Positions 1 through 8,545 of a stretch of DNA of 64,000 nt are shown here, one piece after another. Source of the stretch: Nocardioides perillae (GTDB lineage Bacteria > Actinomycetota > Actinomycetes > Propionibacteriales > Nocardioidaceae); contig NZ_JACCAC010000001.1 in NCBI RefSeq assembly GCF_013409425.1, positions 1,364,001 through 1,428,000 on the forward strand. Direction: 5' to 3'. The notes beneath the pieces were generated by a model. That model saw only the letters and a program-made list of their open reading frames with translations, had not been told where the DNA came from and ran no database searches. Made by a program: the position numbers and the translations under genes. How positions within the stretch are numbered: the first letter of the stretch is position 1; each line of letters begins with the position of its first letter.

Positions 1-1031
1 GGCCGGTGCTGCGGCGGATCTGCAACACCCTCGAGGTCGGCCGGTTCCACGAGAACCACCTGCAGCTCGACGAGGGCACCTTCCCCTGGGGCCGCCGGCT
101 GGCGCAGGCCGCCGCGCGGGAGTCGCTCGGCGACCGGCTGCCGGTCGGCCGGCTGCTCGGCTTTCTCGACGAGCCCGAGCCGCGGGGGCTCGACCGGTCC
201 ACGAGCGGGTTGGTGATCAGCGTCTTCGCCCTGATGCAGGACCTCGCGTGGTACCGCGAGGGCGCGCCGGTGCCGGCGCCGGCCGTCGATCAGGTCACCT
301 CGGCGTACGAGCTCCGCAAGCCGGCGCTGCCCGACGTGGCGACCTGGACGGCGGCCCGGGAGACCGCCCGCGCCGCGCTCGACGTGCGGGTGACCGAGCT
401 GCTCAGCGCGGCGAACGTCGCCCGCCTGGTGGCCGGTGTCCGCCAGGCAGCCGACCGGCACGCCGACGGCGCCGCCGAGCTCGACCGGCTGCTCTCCCAG
501 CACCGCGACGACCTCGGCCTCGCCGACGGCGCCCCGCGGTGCGCCACCGCTGCGGCCGCTCGCTCGCTCGTGGAGGCGGTGCGGAGCACGCCCGCCGACG
601 CGGACGTGCTGCGGCTGCTGGCCTCGGTGGAGTGGCCGTCGACGGCCGAGGCTGCGCGTCGCTCGCTGGAGCAGGCGGCAGGCGTGGCACGCGCCCTGCG
701 CTCGGCCAACTGGGAGGTGCTGCGGGTGCTGCGCGCCGTCGAGGACCACCGTCGCGACCAGGCCGAGTCCCTCGCGCGACGCCTCGAGGACGCCGCACGG
801 CACGACGAGATGGCCACCAGCCTTCCTCCAGAGCTCACGACCGTCGAGCGCGAGGCCGTCCGCCTCCTCGCAGTGACGCCGCCAACGCCGCCAACGCCGC
901 CCCCGCCGCCCGCTGGTGAGCGGCGCACCGTCGTGGCGCGCGACATCGCGCAGGTGCTCGACGAGCTGAGGGCCGCCGCTGCCGCGCAGCCGGACGCCAC
1001 CGTCGTCGTCACCTGGACGGTCCAGCCGTGA
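1..1031 (+). CDS. pglY: PglY, BREX type 2 ATPase, C-terminal part (5' truncated by window edge)
   Basis: The reading frame is open from the first bases, so the gene starts upstream. About 341 residues are visible. They are helical and Arg/Ala/Glu-rich, with a short Pro-Thr-rich linker near residues 300-310 and no P-loop, as expected for the far C-terminus of the large PglY/BrxC-type ATPase (about 1200 aa in the family). The stop overlaps the GTG of pglZ by 4 bases, the usual pglY-pglZ coupling. PglY is a predicted P-loop ATPase of the phage growth limitation/BREX type 2 defence complex. Identity rests mainly on the coupling to a clear pglZ, because the diagnostic ATPase part lies outside the window. 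Confidence 0.72.
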   Translation, partial: PVLRRICNTLEVGRFHENHLQLDEGTFPWGRRLAQAAARESLGDRLPVGRLLGFLDEPEPRGLDRSTSGLVISVFALMQDLAWYREGAPVPAPAVDQVTSAYELRKPALPDVATWTAARETARAALDVRVTELLSAANVARLVAGVRQAADRHADGAAELDRLLSQHRDDLGLADGAPRCATAAAARSLVEAVRSTPADADVLRLLASVEWPSTAEAARRSLEQAAGVARALRSANWEVLRVLRAVEDHRRDQAESLARRLEDAARHDEMATSLPPELTTVEREAVRLLAVTPPTPPTPPPPPAGERRTVVARDIAQVLDELRAAAAAQPDATVVVTWTVQP

Positions 1032-3289
1032 CCGGAGCCCCCGTGGTCGACCAGCGGGACGTGCGCGCCGCCGTGCACAGGGCCTGGGTCCAGCAGCAGC
1101 GTCCCGAGCGGCTGCTGCTGCTGCGCGGCCAGCCTCAGTGGGCAGGTGGCGACGTCGTGCGCGTCGACGACGTGGACGTCAGGGTGGCGCCGGCCGTGTC
1201 GCCGCTCGCCGTCCGCGACCTGCTCGCCTCCCACCCGGACGACCGGCTCGTCGTCGTGACCGACGTGCCGGAGTCCGAGCTCGGTGCCGACCTCCTCTCG
1301 CGGGCCGTGCGCCAGCGGGTCGGGGCGGTGGACACCTGGGACGCCGTGCGCGGCGCCTTCGGCGTCACCCGGCCGGAGGCCCTCGACCCTGCCCTGGTCC
1401 GCGACGGCGAGGTCCTGGCGAGGGCGCTCCTGGACCGGATGCCGCCCGGGGGGTGGCCCTCGCCCGTGTCCGGCCTGCTGACCCGCGAGCACGCGTACCG
1501 CAGCCTCGCCTCGGAGCTGCTGCGCACGCCGAGGGACCTCGACGCCGCCGGTCTCCTCGACTGGTCCAGGGACGCTCTCGGGACCCTGGCGTTGCACGAG
1601 ATGGAGCCGCGGCTCCGCGAGCTCCTCGTCCCCTGGGTGCTGCGGCACACCGGCTCGGGCACCGGGCCGGTGGTCGACCTCGCGGTCGCCGGCCGAGGCA
1701 CCGACGCCGTCGCCATGGGGCTCGTCGCCGGCGCGGCCTGGTCCACGGGGTCGAACGACCGGGTCAAGGGCAAGGTCGAGCAGGTGCTGGGCCGCCCGAC
1801 GCTGCCGGCCGACGAGGCCAGCCGGTGGGCGGAGCTGTCGCTCGGCTGGGTGCTGCGCCGGCTCGGCACCGACCGCCGCGCGGTCGACGAGGTCCTCGAG
1901 CAGGCCGACCGGCTCCTGGCCGAGCTGGGCGCCGAGGCCCTGGCCGGTCACAGCAAGGTGGTGCCGTCGGGCCTGCGGGCGCGTTGTGCTGCCGTCGCCG
2001 AGGTGCTCCCCGGGGCCGCCGCGGGGGACCGTCGCGCGCTCGACCAGGCGGAGACCCGGATCCTGGCAGTGCGGGCACACGTCCTGGCGGGCACCGACCC
2101 GGTGGCACAGGCGCTGGAGATGGCAGTGCGCCTCGTGCGCTGGCTGCAGGTGCGCGAGGGGCTCCCGGCCCACGCCGAGGAGGCCCTTCGTTGGCAGGTC
2201 GCCACGGGTGGGTGGGTCGACCGCGCCCGGCAGGTGGTGGCGAACGGCGTCAGCGACCCCCAGGTGCAGGCCAGCCTGGCCGCCGTCCACGCCGCGGCGA
2301 GCGCGCGCCGCGCTGACGTCGACGCGGCCGCTGCAGCGCACGTGGCGTCGGCAGTCGCGGCCGACCAGCCTCCCGGACGGCTCGTCCCGGTCGAGGACGC
2401 ACTGCAGAGGTTGGTGCAGCCGCTCGCGGCGTCCGCCCCGGTCCTGCTCCTCGTGCTGGACGGCATGTCCGCCGCGGTCGCCTCCGAGATCGTCGAGTCC
2501 GCAGCTGCCATCGGCTGGACCGAGCACCAGCGCGACCCGGCCGCGGGCCGCGACGTGCTGATGGCCGGGCTGCCCACCGTGACGGAGGTGTCGCGCACGA
2601 GCCTCCTCGCCGGCCGGCGGACGCGGGGCGGCCAGCGCGAGGAGCGCGCCGGCATCGCAGAAGTGCTCGGCGCCGGGACAGCGCTGTTCCACCTCGGTGA
2701 CCTCCTGGCGGGCGCCGGCCGCGACCTCCCCGACGAGGTCCGCGACGCCGTGCAGGACACCTCGACGCGCGTGGCGGCCGCCGTCCTCAACGCCGTCGAC
2801 GACAGCCTGTCGGGCGGGGACCCGGCACGGACGCGCTGGACGGTCGACAAGGTGCGGCACCTCGAACCGTTGCTCGAGCGGGCGCGCGCTGCGGGCCGGG
2901 TGGTCGTCCTCACGTCCGACCACGGCCACGTCGTCGACCAGGGACCAGCGAGCGACGTGCTCTTCCAGCGGTCCGGCGCCGGAGCGCGTTGGCGTGCCGG
3001 CGCCGACGACGTAGGGCCCGAGGAGGTCCGGCTCAGCGGACCCCGCGTCCTGCAGTCGGACGGCGACGTCGTGGCGGCCGTGGGGGAGCGGCTGCGGTAC
3101 AAGCAGCGCAGCGAGGGCTACCACGGCGGCGCTGCGCTGGCCGAGCTGGCAATCCCGTTCGTCGTGCTGGCACGTCGAGGCTCCGAGGTTGTCGGTCACG
3201 GGCAGGTGGGGACTGTCGCTCCGGAGTGGTGGACGTCGCCCGCGGTGGCCGACTACGGGACACCAGGGGAGGACACCTTGTTCGACTGA
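1028..3289 (+). CDS. pglZ: PglZ, BREX type 2 alkaline-phosphatase-superfamily protein
   Basis: 753 aa, close to the usual PglZ length. The C-terminal half is an alkaline phosphatase/PglZ fold. A metal-binding LLVLDGMSA segment lies near residues 473-481, a TVTEVSRTSLLAG segment follows (usual site of the nucleophile Ser/Thr), and a TSDHGHVVDQG metal motif is near residue 630. The N-terminal half is helical and matches the long PglZ N-terminus of type 2 systems. The GTG start overlaps the pglY stop (GTGA). PglZ is the core marker of BREX, which blocks phage replication and marks host DNA by methylation. pglX and pglW would be expected upstream and cannot be seen. The usual type 2 followers brxD and brxHI are not intact here. 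Confidence 0.88.
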   Translation: MTGAPVVDQRDVRAAVHRAWVQQQRPERLLLLRGQPQWAGGDVVRVDDVDVRVAPAVSPLAVRDLLASHPDDRLVVVTDVPESELGADLLSRAVRQRVGAVDTWDAVRGAFGVTRPEALDPALVRDGEVLARALLDRMPPGGWPSPVSGLLTREHAYRSLASELLRTPRDLDAAGLLDWSRDALGTLALHEMEPRLRELLVPWVLRHTGSGTGPVVDLAVAGRGTDAVAMGLVAGAAWSTGSNDRVKGKVEQVLGRPTLPADEASRWAELSLGWVLRRLGTDRRAVDEVLEQADRLLAELGAEALAGHSKVVPSGLRARCAAVAEVLPGAAAGDRRALDQAETRILAVRAHVLAGTDPVAQALEMAVRLVRWLQVREGLPAHAEEALRWQVATGGWVDRARQVVANGVSDPQVQASLAAVHAAASARRADVDAAAAAHVASAVAADQPPGRLVPVEDALQRLVQPLAASAPVLLLVLDGMSAAVASEIVESAAAIGWTEHQRDPAAGRDVLMAGLPTVTEVSRTSLLAGRRTRGGQREERAGIAEVLGAGTALFHLGDLLAGAGRDLPDEVRDAVQDTSTRVAAAVLNAVDDSLSGGDPARTRWTVDKVRHLEPLLERARAAGRVVVLTSDHGHVVDQGPASDVLFQRSGAGARWRAGADDVGPEEVRLSGPRVLQSDGDVVAAVGERLRYKQRSEGYHGGAALAELAIPFVVLARRGSEVVGHGQVGTVAPEWWTSPAVADYGTPGEDTLFD

Positions 3290-3336
3290 CGGCTGTCGGT
3301 GGGTCGTGTGACCATCGTCGGCGGAAGGAGACGCAC

Positions 3337-4323
3337 ATGCCGATCCCGCTCATCGCGGCTGGCCTGATCGCCGCTGGCGCTGCCTCAGGGGGCGGTGGCC
3401 TCGCCCTCGGCGGCAAGGGAGCCCGCGACCTCAAGAAGGCCAACGACCGGCTGAGGGGAGCCGCGCGTCGTCCCACCGCGGAACGAGACCTGACCGAGGC
3501 AGCCGTCGCGCGCACGAACGCGGGGCTGCAAGAGCTGGGGGAGCAGCAGGATCGGTGCCTCCAGGACGTCGTCCTCAGGATGGGTGAGTTCCTGCGGCGC
3601 CATGCCCGGCAGGTCAAGGAGAGCGAGCGGCTCCTGGTCGACGGCATCGACGCCACCGTCAGTGCTGTGCCAGGTACGTCGAGGATCGACGCCGACGCGG
3701 TCGCCTGGGTCCGCGGTGCGGTCACCACGGCCTTGGCCGGCACCACGGTGTCCGCGGGTGTCACGGGAGCCGTCGGCACCTTCGGGGTCGCGAGCACCGG
3801 GGCTGCGATCTCCGGGCTCTCAGGCGCAGCGGCGGAGAGCGCCACCCTCGCCTTCCTCGGCGGTGGCAGCCTCGCGTCCGGCGGTGGTGGGATGGCCCTC
3901 GGTGCGACCGCCCTCAACTTCGTGACGCTAGGACCTGCGGTCCTCGTCGGCGGTCTCGTCGTCGCGAACCAAGGCACGAAGGCACTCACCAAGGCACGGG
4001 AGTACGAAGCGAGGATCGAGGTGACCGTTGCCGAGCTCTCGGCGACGCGAGCCCGCCTCGAGGCCATCGACGCACGCGTGGCAGAGCTGGCGGACCTGCT
4101 CGAGAGACTCCGCGATCGCGGCACGCGAGCTCTCGACCTGCTGGAGTCCGAGCCTTTCGAGCCCGATCGGCACGTCGACCGGTTCCAGGCGGCGCTCACC
4201 GTCGCAATGGCCGTGCGGGACGTCGCTGCGACGCCCGTGGTCGACGGCGCTGGGGACCTCAACGACAGGACGGCGACGTTCTCCGTGAAGTACCGACCAA
4301 TGACAGAGGAGCCAGGTGACTGA
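3337..4323 (+). CDS. Unknown protein with glycine-rich hydrophobic core between coiled coils
   Basis: 328 aa, started by ATG with a strong GGAAGGAG ribosome site 7 bases upstream. It has no enzyme motif that I recognise. Residues 1-27 are hydrophobic and Gly/Ala-rich. Residues 30-110 are charged and helical. Residues about 130-215 are a long Gly/Ala/Ser/Val stretch with GG-x-GG and small-x3-small spacing (for example GGGSLASGGGGMALG), able to insert in a membrane. Residues 220-285 form a heptad-like coiled coil. The layout resembles pore-forming or membrane-remodelling proteins, but that is inference. It lies 47 bases after pglZ and overlaps the next gene by 8 bases, so the two probably act together. 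It could be a BREX accessory or an independent toxin-like effector pair. Confidence 0.75.
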   Translation: MPIPLIAAGLIAAGAASGGGGLALGGKGARDLKKANDRLRGAARRPTAERDLTEAAVARTNAGLQELGEQQDRCLQDVVLRMGEFLRRHARQVKESERLLVDGIDATVSAVPGTSRIDADAVAWVRGAVTTALAGTTVSAGVTGAVGTFGVASTGAAISGLSGAAAESATLAFLGGGSLASGGGGMALGATALNFVTLGPAVLVGGLVVANQGTKALTKAREYEARIEVTVAELSATRARLEAIDARVAELADLLERLRDRGTRALDLLESEPFEPDRHVDRFQAALTVAMAVRDVAATPVVDGAGDLNDRTATFSVKYRPMTEEPGD

Positions 4324-4747
4324 CGACAAGAAGGTCCACGTCGGCAAGGTGGTCAAGCAGGGCGGCGAGGTCGCCACGGGTGCGTCGGGCATCAACGCAC
4401 TGCACAACCTCGTCCAAGCGGCGAAGGAAGTCTTCGTCGTCCACGAGGAGGAGAGCACCAAGCGCAAGCGGCTTGACGCGTACGAGGCCACGGAGGTTGC
4501 GAGGATCAGGGCTGCGGAGAGCGCCCTCAAGGACTACTTCGCGCAGGTCTTCGCCGAGCGGCGCCACGTGATCGACGAGAGCTTCGAGCGGTTGGACCGT
4601 GCCATGGAGGACGGCGATGCTGCCACGGTGCACCAGGTAGTGCGCGGCATCGTGGACATCGCGCAGTCATCGCCGCTCGCCGACCTCGGGGACCTCGGAG
4701 AGATCCGCAAGGCCCTCGACGACCCGGACCAGGTCTGGGAGCTCTGA
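4316..4747 (+). CDS. Small helical partner protein, unknown function
   Basis: 143 aa from a GTG start inside the previous gene (8-base overlap), so translation is coupled. The protein is acidic and almost entirely helical. A central block with ALKDYFAQVFAERR is followed by an IVDIAQSSPLADLGDLG segment and ends in DPDQVWEL, a pattern I associate with uncharacterised conserved proteins. No signal peptide or membrane segment is present, so a cytosolic partner, antidote or adaptor for the glycine-rich upstream protein is plausible. Function is not known. The start was chosen because the next in-frame candidates would remove the conserved N-terminus and lose the overlap. Confidence 0.7.
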   Translation: MTDDKKVHVGKVVKQGGEVATGASGINALHNLVQAAKEVFVVHEEESTKRKRLDAYEATEVARIRAAESALKDYFAQVFAERRHVIDESFERLDRAMEDGDAATVHQVVRGIVDIAQSSPLADLGDLGEIRKALDDPDQVWEL

Positions 4748-4862
4748 AGCTCCAGCGCGAAGCCTGTCGCACGAGGTCAGGCAGCACTCTGCGCTATCGG
4801 CGGACGTGCGCCCTCGCCCCGCCGTACCGTTGCGCCGCCGGACGACGCGCAGGGGAGGGCCC

Positions 4863-5376
4863 ATGTCGATCGAGCAGGCGGTGCGGGCGACGCTCGCCGC
4901 TCATCCGTGGAGCAGCAAACGAGTCATCGGCGGTCTACGGCACCATGAACGGCGACGAGCGAGAGCTCTTGTTGCCTGCCTTCAAGGAGCGCGACACCAC
5001 GGTCCTCACCGCGCCCCGCGTGCTCGACGAGGGCGTCGACGTGCCGGAGGCGGACCTCGGCGTCATCGTCAGCGCGAGCAGCAGCAAGCGCCAGATGATT
5101 CAGCGCATGGGCCGCGTGCTGCGTCTGAAGCAGGGCGATCGCACGGCGCGCCTTGTCGTCCTCTTCGCTGAGGGAACCGTGGAGGACCCCCGAGAGGGGG
5201 CTTACGAGAGCCTCATCGGCTTCGCGTGGGAGGTCGCCGACGAGGCGGAGGTCTTCGCGTCCTCGGCCTCCGTGCCGCGCGTGCTCGAGTTCCTGCGTCC
5301 GACGTTCGACGGGCCCGAGGCGCCCTCGACCCGGGACCGCGGCTGCGCCCCGTCGTACGCCCCGCGGCCACGTTGA
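4863..5376 (+). pseudogene. Remnant of an SF2 helicase (start plus C-terminal RecA domain)
   Basis: An ATG at 4863 follows a good GGGGAGGG ribosome site and opens a frame (MSIEQAVRATLAAHPWSS...) that is soon out of register. From about 4918 a different frame carries a helicase C-terminal domain: VYGTMNGDERE, then TAPRVLDEGVDVPEADLGV (motif V region) and SSSKRQMIQRMGRVLRLKQG (motif VI), continuing to 5376. Walker A and DEAD-box parts are absent, so hundreds of codons have been deleted between the true start and the C-domain. An SF2 helicase fits a lost brxHI-like or other defence helicase, but family assignment is uncertain. The C-terminal fragment alone (ATG 4945) is unlikely to be an active helicase. 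Confidence 0.65.
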
Positions 5377-5495
5377 GGAGCACCGCTCCCTGCAGTCCGG
5401 CGGGCACGATCGCCCGTTGATGTGTGCCGAGTGGCGCGATTCCGCAGCACTGTGTCGGTGGCTCGACCTAGGTTGCTGCGGAGCAAGGGGGATCG

Positions 5496-8400
5496 ATGGA
5501 CAAGTGGGACGAGTACAACCGATGGAACGCCGCGGTCGCCGAGGTCGTGTTCCCGGCGCTCGAGCAGCCTGGACCTGTCTACCTCGACTTCGAGGACGAC
5601 GTGATCGAGGCGCTGTCGACGCGGATGAGCCTGGCGACGGACCGGGTGCCCGCGGCGCTCGCTGCGGCAGTGGCGGCCACGTTGGTGGATGGGGGCCCGG
5701 CAGCGGTCTTCGAGCTGCACATGACTCGGTTGCGCCGGTGGGTGCGGGCAGGGCGGCCGGGGTCACCCCCATTCCTGGCGGTGCTCGCCTCGTTCTGCCT
5801 CGCGGCCGAGCAGATGACCCGCGGCGACGGCATGGCGGCCCACAACTTCTTCGGTCGGTTGCGCGCGGTGCTTGGGTGGGACCTCGAGGACTCACGGCTC
5901 GACCAGGCCTACCGGCGGGTGGCGGAACGCTTGTGGGGCGAGCTCAACCGGTGGCTCGTCGAGCTCGACGGCCAGCGCGGACTGCCCACCGCGTACGCCC
6001 TCAGCCACCGCTTCGTCGGTCTGACCGTCTCGCAGGCTCTGGTGCGGAGCGGTGACCGCGAGAAGCTCAAGCACTTCTTCCGCCAGTACGGCTTCTCGCC
6101 GGGCGCCGACGTGGCGCCAGGTGAGCTCGCACTCGTCCTCGACAGCTGGATGTCGCAGCAGCCGTGCCCTGTCTCAGCGAGCCTCGAGCGGCTCTGGCGT
6201 CGTGGTCAGGCACGCGAAAGGATCGCTCAGGCAGCGGCAGTCGCCCTCTCTTCCTGGGACGGTGGTGTGCGCGAGCGTCGTGGCTCTGCCGATGGCAAGC
6301 CCGCCGCTGGCCACCTCGCACTGACCCTCGAGCTGGGGTCGTTCCCGAGGAGGCGCTTCGCGCTGCAGGCCCTGCTCTACCTGCCGCAGCCGGAGCGTCC
6401 CCGGGACGCGACCGTGCTGACGGCGACCCCTCGTGCAGACGTCGAGCTGGTGCCCGACCTCCCAGGCACGCTCAGCCTCGGGCGTGGCAGCTCCTTGCAC
6501 GCCGGTGACGTGCTCGGCGGGCTCCTCCGGTTGCAGGACACGCTGACCGGTCAGGTCCTCGAGCGTCGTCCGCGGCGGTTCGTCCTCTTCCGGGAGGACG
6601 AGCTGTCGAAGCGCTGGGTCGAGGCACCGCAGGTGATGCTCGGCGACAGCGTCCGCATCCTGGTGCACAACGACCTCGTGCCGCGTCTGCGGTCCGTGCT
6701 CGAGGTGGTCGCCCGACCAGGCTGGGCCGAGCTCCAGCGTTACGCTGGCCAGCCGGACGAGTGGTCCCTGTTCGGCGGTGTCGAGGTCTTCACTCACCCG
6801 GGCGACCTGGTCAACCCCCAACGCATGGACGACTTGTTGCCGCTGATCCCGCTCACGCGGAGCCAGCTCAAGGTGGCAGGCGGCTTCTCGCTGCCGGGGC
6901 AGGTCCGCGGCAAGTGGCACACGTGGTCGCCTCCTGAGATCCGCGCGGTCAGCGACGCCCCTGGCGGCTTCCTCGTGCGACTGGTCGACCTCGGAGGTCG
7001 TGGCCTCGGCGAGGACGTGACCGAGACGGTGCTGGGCGAGTGGCAGGACTCCGGGGCGGGCGTGCTGGTACAGCCGCTGGCAGAGCTCGAGCTCGAGGAC
7101 GGGGACTACCGTGTCGAGCTGGTCAGCCTCGTCTCGAAGGGCGTCCTATCGACGACATCCGTCCTGCTCCGTAGCGCCGACTCGCCAGACACCCGGCAAT
7201 GGGCCCTGCTCGACCCGATCTCCTACGGACCCGGCGTCGGCGTGCTAGGGGCGCCCGTCGAGGCCGAGACGCCGGTCGTCCGGGGACACCTCGTCCAGGG
7301 GGCCCGCGGAGCTGCCCTCCTGCAGGACAGGGTGCCGGGACGTCCCGGCTGGTCCACCGGGGAGCGCTCTTCCGCACGGACCGAGTCCAGCGTCCGGCTC
7401 ACCATCCCGGACGCTGACTCGTGCGTGTTCACCGGCAAGCACCGCGAGCACGTCGACACGGTCCCGGTCAACTCGTCGGGAAAACCGCTCGAGCCGTGGT
7501 CCTTCGGCCGGTGCACCGGCTGCGGACTGGTCCGCCGCTACCCCACACGGCTCAAGCGGTCGACGTACGGGCGCCGCCGCGACGACGCGCCGCCCGTCGA
7601 GGTCAGGAGGCAGAACGACGTGAGCGACCTGCCCGCAGCGGTGGTCGAGCACGACCGCCAATGGGCGACCGCGTTCGACGCCATGCTTCACACCGGAGGA
7701 GGGTCCTGGGCACAGCTCGAGCGCATCGCGTTCCAGCTCGAGCCGTCGGCGCTGTTCCTCGACCAGATGGCCCGCACGCTCGAGGTGCTCGGCCACCTCG
7801 ACGTGCGACGGAGTGCAGACACCCTCGACCCCGTGGCCTGGGAGGTGTCGCCCACCATCCTCGCGGGCACGACCGACGGTTTTCTCTTCTCCGGCTTCTG
7901 GCCCGGAGCGATGTACGTGACCGTCGGATCGGCCATCGAGGACGCGGGCGGCACGCTCGCGGTCGACGATCCGTCGGACGACTTCGCCTCGTACTATGCG
8001 AACGCCTCACCCGACGAGCTCCGCGAAGCCCTGATGACTGTCGGGGAGGACATCCCGGTGGTCCCACAGGCGTGGGAGGCGCTCGCCGCGGAGCTGCCCC
8101 CGCTCAGCGAGGTCCTGACTGCTCTGCCGCGCCAGCGAGCCGTGCCCACGGGCGAGATCACGTGGTTCCAGCCTAGGGACGCGACATGGTCGAAGGTCTC
8201 GTCCCTCGACGCGCCCGGCGCGTTCCGGGTACGGAGGTTCAAGACGCTCGACGTCGTCCGTAGTCAGGCAGACGTCGACGAGGGGACCTTCGCCCGGTCG
8301 ACCGTGCAGCTGAGCAAGCACCTCGGCGCATTGATCGCCGGTCGCGCGCCTCTCGTCGCCTACGACGACGTGCGGGGGCACCTGGTGGTGCCGCTCGGGG

Positions 8401-8543
8401 CTGACCTCCCGGGCCTCTACGGCCGCGCCCTCGTCGCTGCCTCGGGACGGCCGCCGACGGCCGATCGACGCACGCGACTGCTGCGTTACGCCGACGTCCC
8501 TCCCGACCTCGCCGGTCACGTCTACCACCTCCTGAGGAGCTGA
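5496..8543 (+). CDS. DruH-like large defence protein (Druantia type III candidate)
   Basis: 1015 aa, ATG start preceded by AAGGGGGAT. No catalytic motif is recognisable. The N-terminus has a [14 protein letters not shown] block followed by [15 protein letters not shown]. The middle (about 280-600) is beta-rich, with [15 protein letters not shown] and [19 protein letters not shown] segments. A CxxC pair (CTGCG, near residue 673) with Cys/His near 642 suggests a zinc ribbon. The C-terminal third is helical with winged-helix-like stretches. The stop is 2 bases before the downstream helicase gene, so the two are one operon. In Druantia type III a large protein of unknown function (DruH) precedes the DUF1998 helicase DruE; position and size fit, but sequence homology to DruH could not be tested here. 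Confidence 0.62.
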   Translation: MDKWDEYNRWNAAVAEVVFPALEQPGPVYLDFEDDVIEALSTRMSLATDRVPAALAAAVAATLVDGGPAAVFELHMTRLRRWVRAGRPGSPPFLAVLASFCLAAEQMTRGDGMAAHNFFGRLRAVLGWDLEDSRLDQAYRRVAERLWGELNRWLVELDGQRGLPTAYALSHRFVGLTVSQALVRSGDREKLKHFFRQYGFSPGADVAPGELALVLDSWMSQQPCPVSASLERLWRRGQARERIAQAAAVALSSWDGGVRERRGSADGKPAAGHLALTLELGSFPRRRFALQALLYLPQPERPRDATVLTATPRADVELVPDLPGTLSLGRGSSLHAGDVLGGLLRLQDTLTGQVLERRPRRFVLFREDELSKRWVEAPQVMLGDSVRILVHNDLVPRLRSVLEVVARPGWAELQRYAGQPDEWSLFGGVEVFTHPGDLVNPQRMDDLLPLIPLTRSQLKVAGGFSLPGQVRGKWHTWSPPEIRAVSDAPGGFLVRLVDLGGRGLGEDVTETVLGEWQDSGAGVLVQPLAELELEDGDYRVELVSLVSKGVLSTTSVLLRSADSPDTRQWALLDPISYGPGVGVLGAPVEAETPVVRGHLVQGARGAALLQDRVPGRPGWSTGERSSARTESSVRLTIPDADSCVFTGKHREHVDTVPVNSSGKPLEPWSFGRCTGCGLVRRYPTRLKRSTYGRRRDDAPPVEVRRQNDVSDLPAAVVEHDRQWATAFDAMLHTGGGSWAQLERIAFQLEPSALFLDQMARTLEVLGHLDVRRSADTLDPVAWEVSPTILAGTTDGFLFSGFWPGAMYVTVGSAIEDAGGTLAVDDPSDDFASYYANASPDELREALMTVGEDIPVVPQAWEALAAELPPLSEVLTALPRQRAVPTGEITWFQPRDATWSKVSSLDAPGAFRVRRFKTLDVVRSQADVDEGTFARSTVQLSKHLGALIAGRAPLVAYDDVRGHLVVPLGADLPGLYGRALVAASGRPPTADRRTRLLRYADVPPDLAGHVYHLLRS

Positions 8544-8545
8544 AC

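Noticed and set aside
290-3199. Long open frame on the minus strand opposite pglY and pglZ
   Set aside because: It is a product of GC-rich codon bias on the plus strand; its translation is Arg/His/Pro-rich without motifs, while the plus strand encodes pglZ.
5469-5474. TAGGTT as the -10 box of the DruH-like gene
   Set aside because: The hexamer fits an actinobacterial -10, but no -35 is found at 16-19 bases, so it was not listed as a promoter.
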